Below are positions 1 to 9,068 of a stretch of 26,249 nt of DNA, piece after piece. Origin of the DNA: Pseudomonadota bacterium (GTDB lineage Bacteria > Pseudomonadota > Gammaproteobacteria > Burkholderiales > SHXO01); NCBI GenBank assembly GCA_023430065.1, contig JAEZCG010000014.1:1-26249 (forward strand). The letters are read 5' to 3'. A program made the translations under genes and the position numbers. The notes under the pieces are model-generated. The model saw only the letters and a list, made by a program, of their open reading frames with translations, was not told the DNA's origin and ran no database searches. How positions within the stretch are numbered: the stretch's first letter is position 1; every line of letters begins with the position of its first letter.

Positions 1-57
1 GCAGTACCGGCCGGCGAAGCCAGCGTGCGTGGATGCGCACGCGCCGAGGAGCGATGG

Positions 58-2556
58 ATGCGGGTTGGACGCTCGCTGGACGGGCAGGCAGGACAGGCAG
101 AGAATGATCCGGGCCATTCGCTCCCGTCCATCGCCGTGCTGTCCCTATTCTTTGCCGCCTACGTGCTCACGGGCGCGCTCGGCCAGGGCGTGGCGCTCGT
201 CCCCGGCGTTTCCATCACCTTCTGGCCTCCCGCCGGCGTGTTCCTTGCGGCGCTGCTGGTCAATCCGACATCGCGCTGGGCCTGGTACGTCGCCACCGGT
301 TGTGCCGCCGAACTGACCTGCAACGCGCTGTGGTTCGGCAACGCGATCCCCTTCGCGCTGATCTACTTCGCGGCCAACGCGCTCGAATCGCTGACCGCAG
401 CGGCGCTGCTGGGCCGCTTCGCGGCCCGACCGTTTCAGCTCGAATCGCTTCGGGACGTCGCGCTGTTCGGCGTACTCGGCGCGGGCGTCGCGCCGATGGT
501 CGCGGCAACCGTCATCGCCAGCACCGACGCGCTGCTGGGCAAGCACGCGTTCCGCGACGCGTGGCCTCTGGTGTGGCTGGGTGACAGCACCGGCTTGCTC
601 GTCTCCACGCCGCTCGCGCTCGCCGTCGTGCACGTGTGGCGGAAACGGCAGGCGATCTCGCGGGCGAGGCTGCTGGAGGCACTGGCGCTCGCGCTGGCGT
701 TGTTGACCGTGGGTTCGCTCGCCTTTCTGGGATTCCTGCCCACGCCCTATGTGACGATGCCGCTGTTGATCTGGGCAGGCGTGCGGTTCCAGGTGCGCGG
801 CGCCGCGGTCGCGCTCGCGCTGACGGCGTTGATGAGTGCCCTCCTTACGTGGAGCGGGGCCGGCGCGTTGGCAGGGCAGCCCGATGCGATGCGGCGCCAG
901 GTCGTCGCGATGCAGACCTTTCTGGCGGTTTCCGCCATCTCGGCACTGCTCGTCTCCGCCGTCGCCCATCAGCTTGGCATGGCGCTCAAGGCACTGCGCG
1001 CGATGAATCGGGACCTCGAGAATCGCGTCGCGGAGCGCACGCGCACGCTGGAGCGCGAACGCGAGCGCCTGGCCGTGGCGTTGCGTGCCGGGCAGATGGG
1101 GGTGTGGGAATGGCGCGTGGGGGAGCGGTCGGTGTGGTGGTCCCCGGAAATGTATCCGGTGTTCGGCGTGGCGCCCGACACGTTCACGCCGACGGTGCAG
1201 TCGTTCAATGCGCTGATTCATCGTGACGACCGCGCCGATGTATGGCGCAAGATCGAGGACTCGATCGTCAAGCGCGCAGTCTTCACCCACGAGTATCGGA
1301 TCGTGCGCCCGGACGGTACCGTGCGCTGGGTGCTGAACCGCTCGCACGTCGGACTCGACGCGGCGGGCAATGTCCAGGGCATCACCGGCGTGGCGGCGGA
1401 CATCACCGACCGGAGACTGGCCGAGCAGGCGCTGCGTGACGTGGGCCGTCGCAAGGACGAGTTCATTGCCACGCTCGCGCACGAACTGCGCAATCCGCTG
1501 GCCCCCATCCGCAATGCCGTGGAGGTGGTGAAGTGCCAAATCTCTCCGGTACAGCTCGACTGGGCGCGTCAGGTGATCGAACGCCAGGTGGGGCAGATGG
1601 CACGCCTTCTCGACGACCTGCTCGATGTCGGCCGTATCGGACGAAAGACCGTGACGCTTCGAACCGAGCGCGTGGCGCTTTCGGACATCGTGGAGAGCGC
1701 GATCGAGACGAGCCAGCCGCTGATCGATGCCGGCCGCCACGAACTGATCGTGCGTCTTCCCGACGAGCCGGTGTGGATCGAGTGCGATCGGGTCCGGCTC
1801 GCGCAGGTCTTGTCGAACCTGCTGAACAATGCGGCGAAGTACACGGAACCGGAGGGCCGCATCGACCTTGCGGCACGGCGTACATCGAATCATGTCGTCG
1901 TCACCGTGCGTGACAATGGCATGGGCATCAGCGCGCATGCGCTTCCGAACGTGTTCGAGATGTTCCTGCAGGACAAGCCCGCGCTCGAGCGCAGTCAGGG
2001 CGGCATGGGCATCGGGCTGTCGCTCGCCAAGGGGTTGGTCGAGGCGATGGGCGGCACCATCGACGCGCACAGCGACGGACCCGGGCGGGGCAGCACGTTC
2101 ACCGTGCGGCTGCTGTGCAGCGAGGGCGAAGACGACTGCCGGCCGAAGCAGATCGAGGCGGGCGGCGCGGCTGCGATACCGGCGCTGCGTGTTCTCATTG
2201 CCGACGATCTGGCGGACAGTGCCGACAGCCTCGCGCTGATGCTCGAACTGCTCGGTCATGTCGTGCACACCGCGTACGACGGCCAGCAGGCGCTGGAGGC
2301 TGCCGCGAAATTGCGTCCGCAAGTGGCCGTGCTCGACCTCGGCATGCCGAGAATGAACGGATACGAAGTGTGCCGGCGCATCCGTGCGAGCGACTGGGGC
2401 CGGGACATGCGGCTGATCGCACTGAGCGGCTGGGGCACCGAGGAGGATCGGCGGCGCTCGCTCGCGCAGGGATTCGACGTCCATCTCGTCAAGCCGGTGG
2501 ACATGGCCGCGTTGCTCGAGGCCACGGACGCAAAGGCGCCCCGGGTAGTGGGGTAG
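58..2556 (+). CDS. Membrane hybrid sensor histidine kinase (MASE1-PAS-HisKA-HATPase-REC)
   Basis: This is a sensor kinase that autophosphorylates on His and passes the phosphate to its own receiver domain. The first ~310 residues are a run of hydrophobic helices resembling the MASE1 sensor domain. A short coiled linker, a PAS domain (about 345-455) and a HisKA domain follow. The phospho-acceptor H475 sits in AHELRNP, followed by the ATPase N box (LNNAAKY), DNGMG and GMGIGLSL glycine boxes. The C-terminal receiver has phospho-acceptor D760 in LDLGMP and a conserved Lys in VKPVD. I chose the ATG at 58 because AGGAG lies six bases upstream; an in-frame GTG at 25 would add 11 residues. No response regulator or DNA-binding output gene is adjacent, so the target is unknown. 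The kinase-receiver half closely resembles that of the second kinase at 10644-12623. The MASE1 ligand cannot be read from sequence. Confidence 0.93.
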   Translation: MRVGRSLDGQAGQAENDPGHSLPSIAVLSLFFAAYVLTGALGQGVALVPGVSITFWPPAGVFLAALLVNPTSRWAWYVATGCAAELTCNALWFGNAIPFALIYFAANALESLTAAALLGRFAARPFQLESLRDVALFGVLGAGVAPMVAATVIASTDALLGKHAFRDAWPLVWLGDSTGLLVSTPLALAVVHVWRKRQAISRARLLEALALALALLTVGSLAFLGFLPTPYVTMPLLIWAGVRFQVRGAAVALALTALMSALLTWSGAGALAGQPDAMRRQVVAMQTFLAVSAISALLVSAVAHQLGMALKALRAMNRDLENRVAERTRTLERERERLAVALRAGQMGVWEWRVGERSVWWSPEMYPVFGVAPDTFTPTVQSFNALIHRDDRADVWRKIEDSIVKRAVFTHEYRIVRPDGTVRWVLNRSHVGLDAAGNVQGITGVAADITDRRLAEQALRDVGRRKDEFIATLAHELRNPLAPIRNAVEVVKCQISPVQLDWARQVIERQVGQMARLLDDLLDVGRIGRKTVTLRTERVALSDIVESAIETSQPLIDAGRHELIVRLPDEPVWIECDRVRLAQVLSNLLNNAAKYTEPEGRIDLAARRTSNHVVVTVRDNGMGISAHALPNVFEMFLQDKPALERSQGGMGIGLSLAKGLVEAMGGTIDAHSDGPGRGSTFTVRLLCSEGEDDCRPKQIEAGGAAAIPALRVLIADDLADSADSLALMLELLGHVVHTAYDGQQALEAAAKLRPQVAVLDLGMPRMNGYEVCRRIRASDWGRDMRLIALSGWGTEEDRRRSLAQGFDVHLVKPVDMAALLEATDAKAPRVVG

Positions 2557-2686
2557 CTGCTTCGGCTCCGGCGTGCACCGCGAACGCGCTAGAGGGGTGC
2601 GCCGATTCATTCCGCGGGTCGAACGTACGCGTCGATCCGGCTCTGCGGCACGGGCATTGCACCACAGCTGACATGAGGAAGCTCGC

Positions 2687-3898
2687 ATGATGCAGGCAGC
2701 GGCTGGACTGAATCTTGGCCGGGTGGCGGCCATCCAGGTACGAGTGGACTGGAGCCTGCTCATCATTTTCCTGCTCATCGCGACCAGTCTCGGTGCGGGG
2801 CTGTTCCCCAGCTGGCATCCCGACTGGACACCAGGGACGGTGTGGGGCACCGCGATCGCGGCAGCGCTGCTGTTCTTCGTCTCGGTCCTGATTCACGAGA
2901 TGTCGCATGCGCTCGTGGGTCGTCGGTTCGGCATCGACGTGCAGCGCATCACGCTGTTCATGTTCGGCGGCATGGCGGAGATGCGCAGCGAGCCGCCTCA
3001 CTGGAAGGCCGAGTTGTGGATGGCGCTCGCCGGTCCGCTCGCCAGCGTCACGCTCGGCGTCGCCTTCGGGCTGCTCGCCGGGCTCCTGGCGGGACCCGTG
3101 GAGTTCGATCCGCGCAATCCCGCGGCCGGTCTTTCGGCGCTCAATCCGGCGGCCACCTTGCTCGTCTGGCTCGCACCCATCAATATGATCCTTGCAGCGT
3201 TCAATCTCGTTCCGGGCTTCCCGCTGGATGGTGGCCGTGTGCTGCGCGCCGTTCTGTGGGGGGCGACGGATGACCTCGTCGCCGCAACGCGCTACGCCTC
3301 GCAGGGCGGCCAGTTCGTTGCCTGGATATTGATGGCGCTGGGCTTCGCGATGATGCTGGGCATCCGCGTCCCGTTCTTCGGGGTGGGACTCATGCCCGGT
3401 GTGTGGCTGGCATTCATCGGCTGGTTCCTGAATGGCGCGGCACTGGCCAGCTACCGGCAGTTGCTGTTGCGCGAGTCGCTCGAGGACGTGCCGGTCTCGC
3501 GGTTGATGCAGACGAACTTCGTACGCGTGCCGCCCGACATGTCGGTTGCCCGACTCGTCGAGGATGTGGTGATGGCCAGCGGGCAGCACGCGTTCCCGGT
3601 CGAGGAGGCCGGTGTGCTGCGCGGCATCGTCTGCCTGCGCGACCTGCGTCGTGGAGCACGCAATGCGGCGTTGGTGCGTGAGGTCATGACGCCCTTCGAG
3701 GCGCTGACGGTCGTCGGCCCCGACACCGATGCGATGGAGGCGCTTACGCTTCTCGGCAGACGTCAGCTCAACCAGCTGCCGGTGGTGACTGAGGGTCCCC
3801 GCCTCGTCGGCCTCCTGCGCCGCGAGGACGTGGTGACGTGGCTGACGCTGCGGGGAGCCCCGGGCAACGGCAAGGGCATGCCCGCGTCGATCGGATGA
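2687..3898 (+). CDS. Site-2 protease family (M50) zinc metalloprotease with tandem CBS domains
   Basis: This predicted intramembrane metalloprotease has a C-terminal regulatory CBS pair. The zinc motif HEMSH (H70, E71, H74) lies in a hydrophobic helix. The second M50 motif, NLVPGFPLDGGR (N173-R184), supplies the third metal ligand D181. About six membrane helices fill residues 20-250. Two CBS repeats follow, at about 266-325 and 333-390; in this family they bind adenine nucleotides or sense charge. The length (403 aa) is normal for the CBS-containing group of bacterial and archaeal site-2 proteases. Substrates of this subgroup are mostly unknown. It begins 130 bases after the kinase gene on the same strand, so cotranscription is possible but not shown. 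Start at ATG 2687; the overlapping next ATG (2690) is not used as the family start here. Confidence 0.93.
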   Translation: MMQAAAGLNLGRVAAIQVRVDWSLLIIFLLIATSLGAGLFPSWHPDWTPGTVWGTAIAAALLFFVSVLIHEMSHALVGRRFGIDVQRITLFMFGGMAEMRSEPPHWKAELWMALAGPLASVTLGVAFGLLAGLLAGPVEFDPRNPAAGLSALNPAATLLVWLAPINMILAAFNLVPGFPLDGGRVLRAVLWGATDDLVAATRYASQGGQFVAWILMALGFAMMLGIRVPFFGVGLMPGVWLAFIGWFLNGAALASYRQLLLRESLEDVPVSRLMQTNFVRVPPDMSVARLVEDVVMASGQHAFPVEEAGVLRGIVCLRDLRRGARNAALVREVMTPFEALTVVGPDTDAMEALTLLGRRQLNQLPVVTEGPRLVGLLRREDVVTWLTLRGAPGNGKGMPASIG

Positions 3899-4052
3899 CC
3901 CGGGTCTCGCTTGGCCTTTCCGAGCGTCCCTGCTTCGCCCCACGCGATCGCCGGCCGTCTCGTTCGCCTCGGTGCATGCGCCATCTTCGGTGCACGGCGA
4001 CGAGCGGCGGAAGGCACCAGCCGCGCAGGGCACGGCCGGCGATGACGATTCG

Positions 4053-5081
4053 ATGATCACCCTCACTCCCGCCGGTCTGTATTGCGAAGCCGGGGATTTC
4101 CATATCGACCCCTGGCGCCCCGTTGCGCACGCAGTGATCACTCATGCGCACAGCGACCATGCCGGCAGTGGTCACGGGAGCTGTCTGGTGAGCCGGGCGG
4201 GACTGGAGGTGACGCGCAGGCGTACCGGCGCGGCGAGCCTGCAGGGTGTGGAGTACGGTGAGGTCGCCGTGCGCAACGGCGTGCGCATCTCCCTGCACCC
4301 CGCCGGGCATGTGCTGGGCTCGGCGCAGGTGCGCGTCGAGCATCGGGGTGAGGTGTGGGTGGTCTCCGGTGACTACAAGCTGCAGCCGGATCCCACTTGT
4401 GCGGCCTTCGAGCCGGTGCGCTGTCACACCTTCATCACCGAGTCGACCTTCGGCCTGCCGATCTATCGCTGGGAGCCTCCGGCGCTGCTGTTCGGACAGA
4501 TGAACGGGTGGTGGCAGTCGAACCGCTCGGCCGGTCGGGCAAGCGTCGTGTTCGCCTATGCCCTGGGCAAGGCCCAGCGCATCCTCGCCAGTGTCGACGC
4601 CGGCATCGGCCCGATCTACACGCACGGCGCAGTGGAGGCACTCATCGAGTGCTACCGGTCCGCGGGCGTCGTGCTGCCCGCGACGCGTCGCGTAGCGGCC
4701 ATGCCGAAGGGGCATGACTACGCCGGCGCCCTCATCGTGGCACCCCCCTCGGTGCAGGGGACGGGTTGGATGCGCCGCTTCGGCGATCACGCCGACGCGT
4801 TCGCGTCGGGCTGGATGCAGATTCGCGGCGTGCGCCGCCGTCGCGCGGTGGATCGCGGCTTCGCGCTATCGGACCACGCAGACTGGCCAGGGCTGATGCA
4901 GGCGATCGCGGACAGCCGCGCGCAGCGGGTGTTCGTCACCCACGGCTATAGCGAACCGCTGGCGCGCTGGCTGAACGAGAGCGCCCTCGAGGCGCACGCA
5001 TGGCCGACGCGATTCATCGGCGAGCAGGGCAGCGCGGAATTCGAGGCGCCCGCCGGGGAGCCGGACGAGGCTCCGCCATGA
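4053..5081 (+). CDS. Ligase-associated DNA exonuclease (metallo-beta-lactamase / beta-CASP fold)
   Basis: This metal-dependent nuclease of the mRNA 3'-end-processing/SNM1 type usually travels with a bacterial ATP-dependent DNA ligase and is thought to process DNA ends. The metal motif HAHSDH (H31, H33, D35, H36) is intact. Further ligands are visible: H86 in GHVLGS, D107 in VSGDYK, H275 in SDHADW and H297 in THGY. The reading frame stays open upstream to 3972, but those 27 residues do not look like protein. The ATG at 4053 gives the family N-terminus (ITLTPAGLYCEAG) and a 342-aa product. The ligase starts 10 bases downstream, so the two form an operon. The helicase and phosphoesterase often found with this pair are absent here. 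Confidence 0.93.
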   Translation: MITLTPAGLYCEAGDFHIDPWRPVAHAVITHAHSDHAGSGHGSCLVSRAGLEVTRRRTGAASLQGVEYGEVAVRNGVRISLHPAGHVLGSAQVRVEHRGEVWVVSGDYKLQPDPTCAAFEPVRCHTFITESTFGLPIYRWEPPALLFGQMNGWWQSNRSAGRASVVFAYALGKAQRILASVDAGIGPIYTHGAVEALIECYRSAGVVLPATRRVAAMPKGHDYAGALIVAPPSVQGTGWMRRFGDHADAFASGWMQIRGVRRRRAVDRGFALSDHADWPGLMQAIADSRAQRVFVTHGYSEPLARWLNESALEAHAWPTRFIGEQGSAEFEAPAGEPDEAPP

Positions 5082-5091
5082 CGCGCCCTGC

Positions 5092-6687
5092 ATGAAACGC
5101 TTTGCCCGGCTCTACACCGAGCTCGACACGACCAACTCGACGACCGCCAAGCGACAGGCGCTGGAGCGCTACTTTCGCGAGGCCCCTGCGGGCGACGCCG
5201 CCTGGGCGGTGTTCTTCCTCACCGGCAACAAGCTGCGCCGCGCCGTGCCGTCCCGCCGACTGTACGAACTGGCCGCCGGACTCGCGCGCCTGCCGGACTG
5301 GCTGATGGACGAGTGCTACGAGGCAGTGGGCGATCTCGCCGAGACCGTCGCGCTGGTATTGCCGCCGCCCGCCGAGACCTCTTCGGCCAGCCTGAGCCAG
5401 TGGGTGGAGAGCCGACTCGCGCCGATCGCCGCCGCGGCAGACGATGCCGAGCGCGCGCAGCGGCTGCACGCGGCCTGGATGGAATTGGGCGGGGCGGAGC
5501 GGCTGGTGTGGAACAAGTTGATCACCGGGGAGTTTCGAGTCGGCGTCTCCGCGCGCAGTGTGGTGCGTGCGCTGGCCGCAGTGAGCGGGCTCGATCCGGC
5601 CGTCATCGCGCACCGTCTCGCCGGGACGTGGCGACCCACGCGCGAGAACTTCGCCGCGCTGGTCTGCCCGCTCGTCGCCGACGTGGCGTCGGCTGCGCCG
5701 TATCCGCTGTTCCTGGCGCACGCCCTGGAGGGGGATCCCGAGACCTTGGGTTCGCCCGAGCTCTGGCAGATCGAATGGAAGTGGGACGGCATTCGTGCCC
5801 AGTTCATCCGGCGCGACGATTCGGTCGCCCTCTGGTCACGCGGCGATGAACGCATCGACGATACCTTCCCTGAACTCGTCAGCGCAGGCCAGGCGCTTCC
5901 CCCCGGAACCGTGCTCGACGGAGAGATCCTGGTGTGGCGCGACGACCGGCCTGCTCCCTTCGCCGCGCTGCAGAAGCGGCTCGGTCGCAGGTCGCCGGGA
6001 AACACGATCCTCGAGCAGGCGCCGGCTCTATTCATCGCCTACGATCTGCTGGAGAGCGACGGCGAGGATATCCGCACGCTGCCGCTGGTCGAGCGACGCA
6101 GTCGCCTTGAAGCGCTGCTGGCGCGGTACGCTTCGGCGCGCATCCGCCTGTCTCCCCTCGTGGAAGCCGCGCAGTGGCAGGCGCTGCGCGAGCAGCGCGC
6201 TCTCAGCCGCGAGCGCGGCGTGGAAGGCTTGATGCTCAAGCGGCGCGACGCGGCCTACGGGGTGGGACGCGTGCGCGGCCCCTGGTGGAAGTGGAAGATC
6301 GAGCCGTACGGCGTCGATGCCGTCATCATCGCTGCGCAACGCGGCCACGGCCGCCGTGCCAGCCTCTACACCGACTACACCTTCGGCGTGTGGCACGAGG
6401 GCGCGCTGGTGCCCTTCGCGAAGGCCTACTCCGGCCTGAGCGACGCGGAGATCCGCGAAGTAGACCGCTTCGTGCGCGAACACACGCGCGAGAGGTTCGG
6501 ACCGGTGCGAGTGGTCGAACCATCCATCGTGTGCGAAATCGCTTTCGAGGCCATCCAGGCGTCGAACCGGCACAAGTCCGGCATTGCCGTGCGCTTTCCG
6601 CGCATCGCGCGGCTGCGTCGCGACAAGCGCCCGGAGGATGCGGACAGTCTGGAGACGGTACGTGCGCTGATCGGAGCGGCGCAGTGA
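5092..6687 (+). CDS. ATP-dependent DNA ligase (ligase-exonuclease operon type)
   Basis: This enzyme seals DNA nicks using ATP through a covalent lysyl-AMP. The N-terminal ~200 residues form the DNA-binding domain. The nucleotidyltransferase core follows, with motif I EWKWDGIR (K230 is the AMP-accepting lysine), LDGEIL (about 276-281), motif IV EGLMLK (378-383) and motif V WWKWK (K400, K402). An OB-fold domain covers roughly 415-531. At 531 aa it is a standard member of the bacterial group often annotated as cisplatin-damage-response ligase. It lies 10 bases after the exonuclease gene, so the pair is likely translated together and acts in DNA-end repair. Its end is 19 bases from the convergent ATP-grasp gene. 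All catalytic motifs are intact. Confidence 0.95.
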   Translation: MKRFARLYTELDTTNSTTAKRQALERYFREAPAGDAAWAVFFLTGNKLRRAVPSRRLYELAAGLARLPDWLMDECYEAVGDLAETVALVLPPPAETSSASLSQWVESRLAPIAAAADDAERAQRLHAAWMELGGAERLVWNKLITGEFRVGVSARSVVRALAAVSGLDPAVIAHRLAGTWRPTRENFAALVCPLVADVASAAPYPLFLAHALEGDPETLGSPELWQIEWKWDGIRAQFIRRDDSVALWSRGDERIDDTFPELVSAGQALPPGTVLDGEILVWRDDRPAPFAALQKRLGRRSPGNTILEQAPALFIAYDLLESDGEDIRTLPLVERRSRLEALLARYASARIRLSPLVEAAQWQALREQRALSRERGVEGLMLKRRDAAYGVGRVRGPWWKWKIEPYGVDAVIIAAQRGHGRRASLYTDYTFGVWHEGALVPFAKAYSGLSDAEIREVDRFVREHTRERFGPVRVVEPSIVCEIAFEAIQASNRHKSGIAVRFPRIARLRRDKRPEDADSLETVRALIGAAQ

Positions 6688-6706
6688 GCGCGACGCATCC
6701 GCAGGG

Positions 6707-7924
6707 TCATTCGGTCCGCGAGCCCCTGGTCTGGACGGCTGCCGTGCAACGGATGCCGTGCACGATCTGCGGGGTGTAGCGCAGCCCGGATGCCGCGAGG
6801 CCGCGATGTGCGAGCATCGCTTCACCCAGTTGCCCCGACAGCAACCCTTTGCCGATCGCCGTCTGCACCGACGTCCAGCGCGAGCGCGTATTGAACTCGG
6901 TGATGATCGGGCCTTGCGCGGCGATGCCAACGTCCCAGCTCAGCAGGGGCAGGAAGGAGAACTTGCGGGCGCCGTCCTCCACCGCCGCGAGCGCCTCGCG
7001 CCAGAACGGCAGCACGGTCCCCGCGAACGGCACGCGACTCACCGGGTGCTGCGTACACATCCGCTGGAGCTCGCCGACCATCTCGATGCCTGCACCCAAC
7101 GCGCCGGTGAGTGGATCGAGCGGAATCGACAGTCCGCCGGGGATGGTGAAGTCGTCGACCGGTACGCTGCCGCTGCCCATCCGCAAGCCGGCCCCGATGA
7201 GGTGGACGCGTCCCCCGTGAACCAAGGTGCCGACGCGAAGTGTGTGCAGCACGTCCGGAACGATGCGCGCCAGATCCGGATGCGGCGCGACGCGCGGCTG
7301 GACCAGGAAGCGGCGCATCTGCCCGTTGCGATCCAGCGTGTGCGCGACGACCTCGTCGACGTCGATCGATCCACTGCCGGGCACGCGCCGCCATGAACGC
7401 CCGTCCCCCAGACGCTCCCCGAGCGCCAACGCACCCTCGCCGAGCGTGCCGTCGACCGGTTTCAGGAACAGGTGCTGCGAGCCGGGACGCAGAAGGAACG
7501 TACGCAGGGCGTGCGCATCGGCAAGGAACTCGGCCATGTACGGATCGCCCGTGCGCCCGGTACTGGCCAGCACGGGCACCATCGGAACGCCCAGTGGCGC
7601 GGCGAGCAGGTGCATGAGCACCTTGTCGCGATTGAACAGTTCGTACTGCAGCGGGTTGATGCGACGGTAATAGCGGTAGCTGCGATACTTGCCGAGAAAG
7701 GCGCTCTTCTCGTGAAACGGCATGTCGCGCCGGTACAGTCCGTAGCGGTAATAGTCCTGTGCGTCGATCGCGCTCGTGCGCAACAGCTTCGCCTGCTCGA
7801 TCGCACGGTGCAGACGCGGCGGAAAATCCGCTCCCGCGAAGCGCGCGTGCCATGCCCAGTCACTGCGCAGCTGGGCGAGGTCCTGGATGGAGCGGCCGAT
7901 GGCACGGAGCAGGGTTGGAATCAC
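6707..7924 (-). CDS. ATP-grasp enzyme of the sugar-transfer-associated / alpha-L-glutamate-ligase-like family
   Basis: This predicted ATP-dependent carboxylate-amine or related ligase has an unknown substrate. The N-terminal 100 residues are basic and aromatic and rich in Tyr. The ATP-grasp core then shows K101 (DKVLMH), the ATP-binding strand LFLKPVDGTLGEG (K155 and a glycine-rich loop), and the terminal metal-binding motif ITEFN (E343, N345). This layout fits the ATP-grasp family first noted beside sugar transferases (PF14397). No glycosyltransferase or peptide substrate gene is next to it, so its pathway cannot be inferred. The start is GTG at 7924, with GAGGA about a dozen bases upstream. 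It converges on the ligase gene, leaving 19 bases between stops, and is transcribed alone. Confidence 0.85.
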   Translation of the reverse strand: MIPTLLRAIGRSIQDLAQLRSDWAWHARFAGADFPPRLHRAIEQAKLLRTSAIDAQDYYRYGLYRRDMPFHEKSAFLGKYRSYRYYRRINPLQYELFNRDKVLMHLLAAPLGVPMVPVLASTGRTGDPYMAEFLADAHALRTFLLRPGSQHLFLKPVDGTLGEGALALGERLGDGRSWRRVPGSGSIDVDEVVAHTLDRNGQMRRFLVQPRVAPHPDLARIVPDVLHTLRVGTLVHGGRVHLIGAGLRMGSGSVPVDDFTIPGGLSIPLDPLTGALGAGIEMVGELQRMCTQHPVSRVPFAGTVLPFWREALAAVEDGARKFSFLPLLSWDVGIAAQGPIITEFNTRSRWTSVQTAIGKGLLSGQLGEAMLAHRGLAASGLRYTPQIVHGIRCTAAVQTRGSRTE

Positions 7925-8170
7925 CGACGTCGCATCCTCGACAAGTATGCAGAGATGATAGCCGCTTCCTATCCGGAAAGAAGAACGCTGTACGAAGTGT
8001 CAATCGTGCGCGCTGCGCTCGACATGACACCATGAGTACCGCGGTGCGTGCGCGCGTCGAATTGGCCGGCGCGCTGCCCGGTCCTTGTCCTGAACCGGTC
8101 GGAGGGTGAAAATCGCACTCCTGGAAGCCCGAAGTCACGGGACAATCGATCCGGCGGAACGGGGACGAGG

Positions 8171-8962
8171 ATGGTTCTTGGCGAGATCAGCATTTCCTTC
8201 TATGCGGCAGCGGCCGGGGTGGTGCGGCACGTGCTCGAGCGCCTCGGGCAGGCGTTCGAAGTGCGGCAGGGGCTGCACGGTGAGATGTTCCCGCTGCTCG
8301 CCTCGGGCGAGATCGACATGCTGGTGGCGGCCTGGCTGCCACACGGACACGCGAACTTCTGGTCCCGCTACGGCCGCGACGCTGCACCGGTCGGCGTGCT
8401 CTACCGCGGTGCGCAGTTCTTCTGGATGGTGCCACGCTACGTGCCGGACGAATCCGTGGCTTGCGTGCCCGATTTGATTCGACCGGAGGTCCTGGCCCGC
8501 ATGGACAAGCGGATCCCGGGTCTTGCCCCCGACATCGGGTTGATGATCAACTCGGCCAGGATGATGGAGGCTTATGGACTGAGCGCTGCCGGTTACCGGT
8601 TGCTGCCGGGCGACTATGCAGGATGGATCGGCAACTACGAGCGCGCGCTCGCGGAAAACCGCTGGTTCATCATGCCGCAGTGGAAGCCGCAGTTCGTCAA
8701 TCGCATGCACACCATGCGTACCCTCGAGGAGCCGCTGGGGCTGCTCGGTGCGCCGAACGAGGGAACATTGGTGGCGCGCAAGGACTGGATTGCCCGGGCG
8801 CCGGCCGAGACCCTGCGGGTCCTGGGTCGCATGCACCTGCGCCTCGATGCGGTGTCGGAAATGGACTACTTCGTGAATGTCGAGAAGCTTCCGCCGGTGG
8901 ATGCCGCACAGAAGTGGATCGGGATGAATCGTGGCGTGGTCGACGGGTGGTTCGCGGCATGA
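8171..8962 (+). CDS. Glycine betaine/choline-type substrate-binding domain protein without signal peptide
   Basis: This protein resembles the ProX/OpuAC substrate-binding domain of quaternary-amine ABC transporters. Family-like features are the ISFYAAA start, EIDMLVAAWLPHGHANFW (aromatic cage candidates W55, W64), a hinge-region segment around 120-150, and a second-lobe tryptophan segment RWFIMPQWKP (165-174). The ATG at 8171 follows a GACGAGG stretch and matches the domain boundary. The frame is open back to a GTG at 8048, but neither start gives a signal peptide or lipobox. No permease or ATPase gene is adjacent. It may therefore be a cytosolic ligand-binding protein rather than a transporter part; the ligand is not known. 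Confidence 0.8.
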   Translation: MVLGEISISFYAAAAGVVRHVLERLGQAFEVRQGLHGEMFPLLASGEIDMLVAAWLPHGHANFWSRYGRDAAPVGVLYRGAQFFWMVPRYVPDESVACVPDLIRPEVLARMDKRIPGLAPDIGLMINSARMMEAYGLSAAGYRLLPGDYAGWIGNYERALAENRWFIMPQWKPQFVNRMHTMRTLEEPLGLLGAPNEGTLVARKDWIARAPAETLRVLGRMHLRLDAVSEMDYFVNVEKLPPVDAAQKWIGMNRGVVDGWFAA

Positions 8963-9068
8963 CGCAAGGATCGCCGCAAGGCGGCAGTCGCTCGTGGCGA
9001 CCGGGCATCTGCGCGATTGCCGGCGCGATGCCGACGGTGCCCAAATCCGGGCAGCGCGAGGGCATGCA

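Noticed and set aside
145..2850. A 901-codon open frame antisense to the first kinase
   Set aside because: The plus-strand gene has clear kinase motifs; the antisense translation is Arg/His/Gln-rich with no domain, as expected in GC-rich DNA.
2489..4141. A 550-codon frame antisense to the site-2 protease
   Set aside because: Composition is low-complexity Arg/His/Gln; the opposite strand carries HEMSH and CBS domains.
8099..8132. Possible hairpin or riboswitch before the betaine-binding-like gene
   Set aside because: GGAG and CTCC pair only over a few bases and no known riboswitch core is visible.
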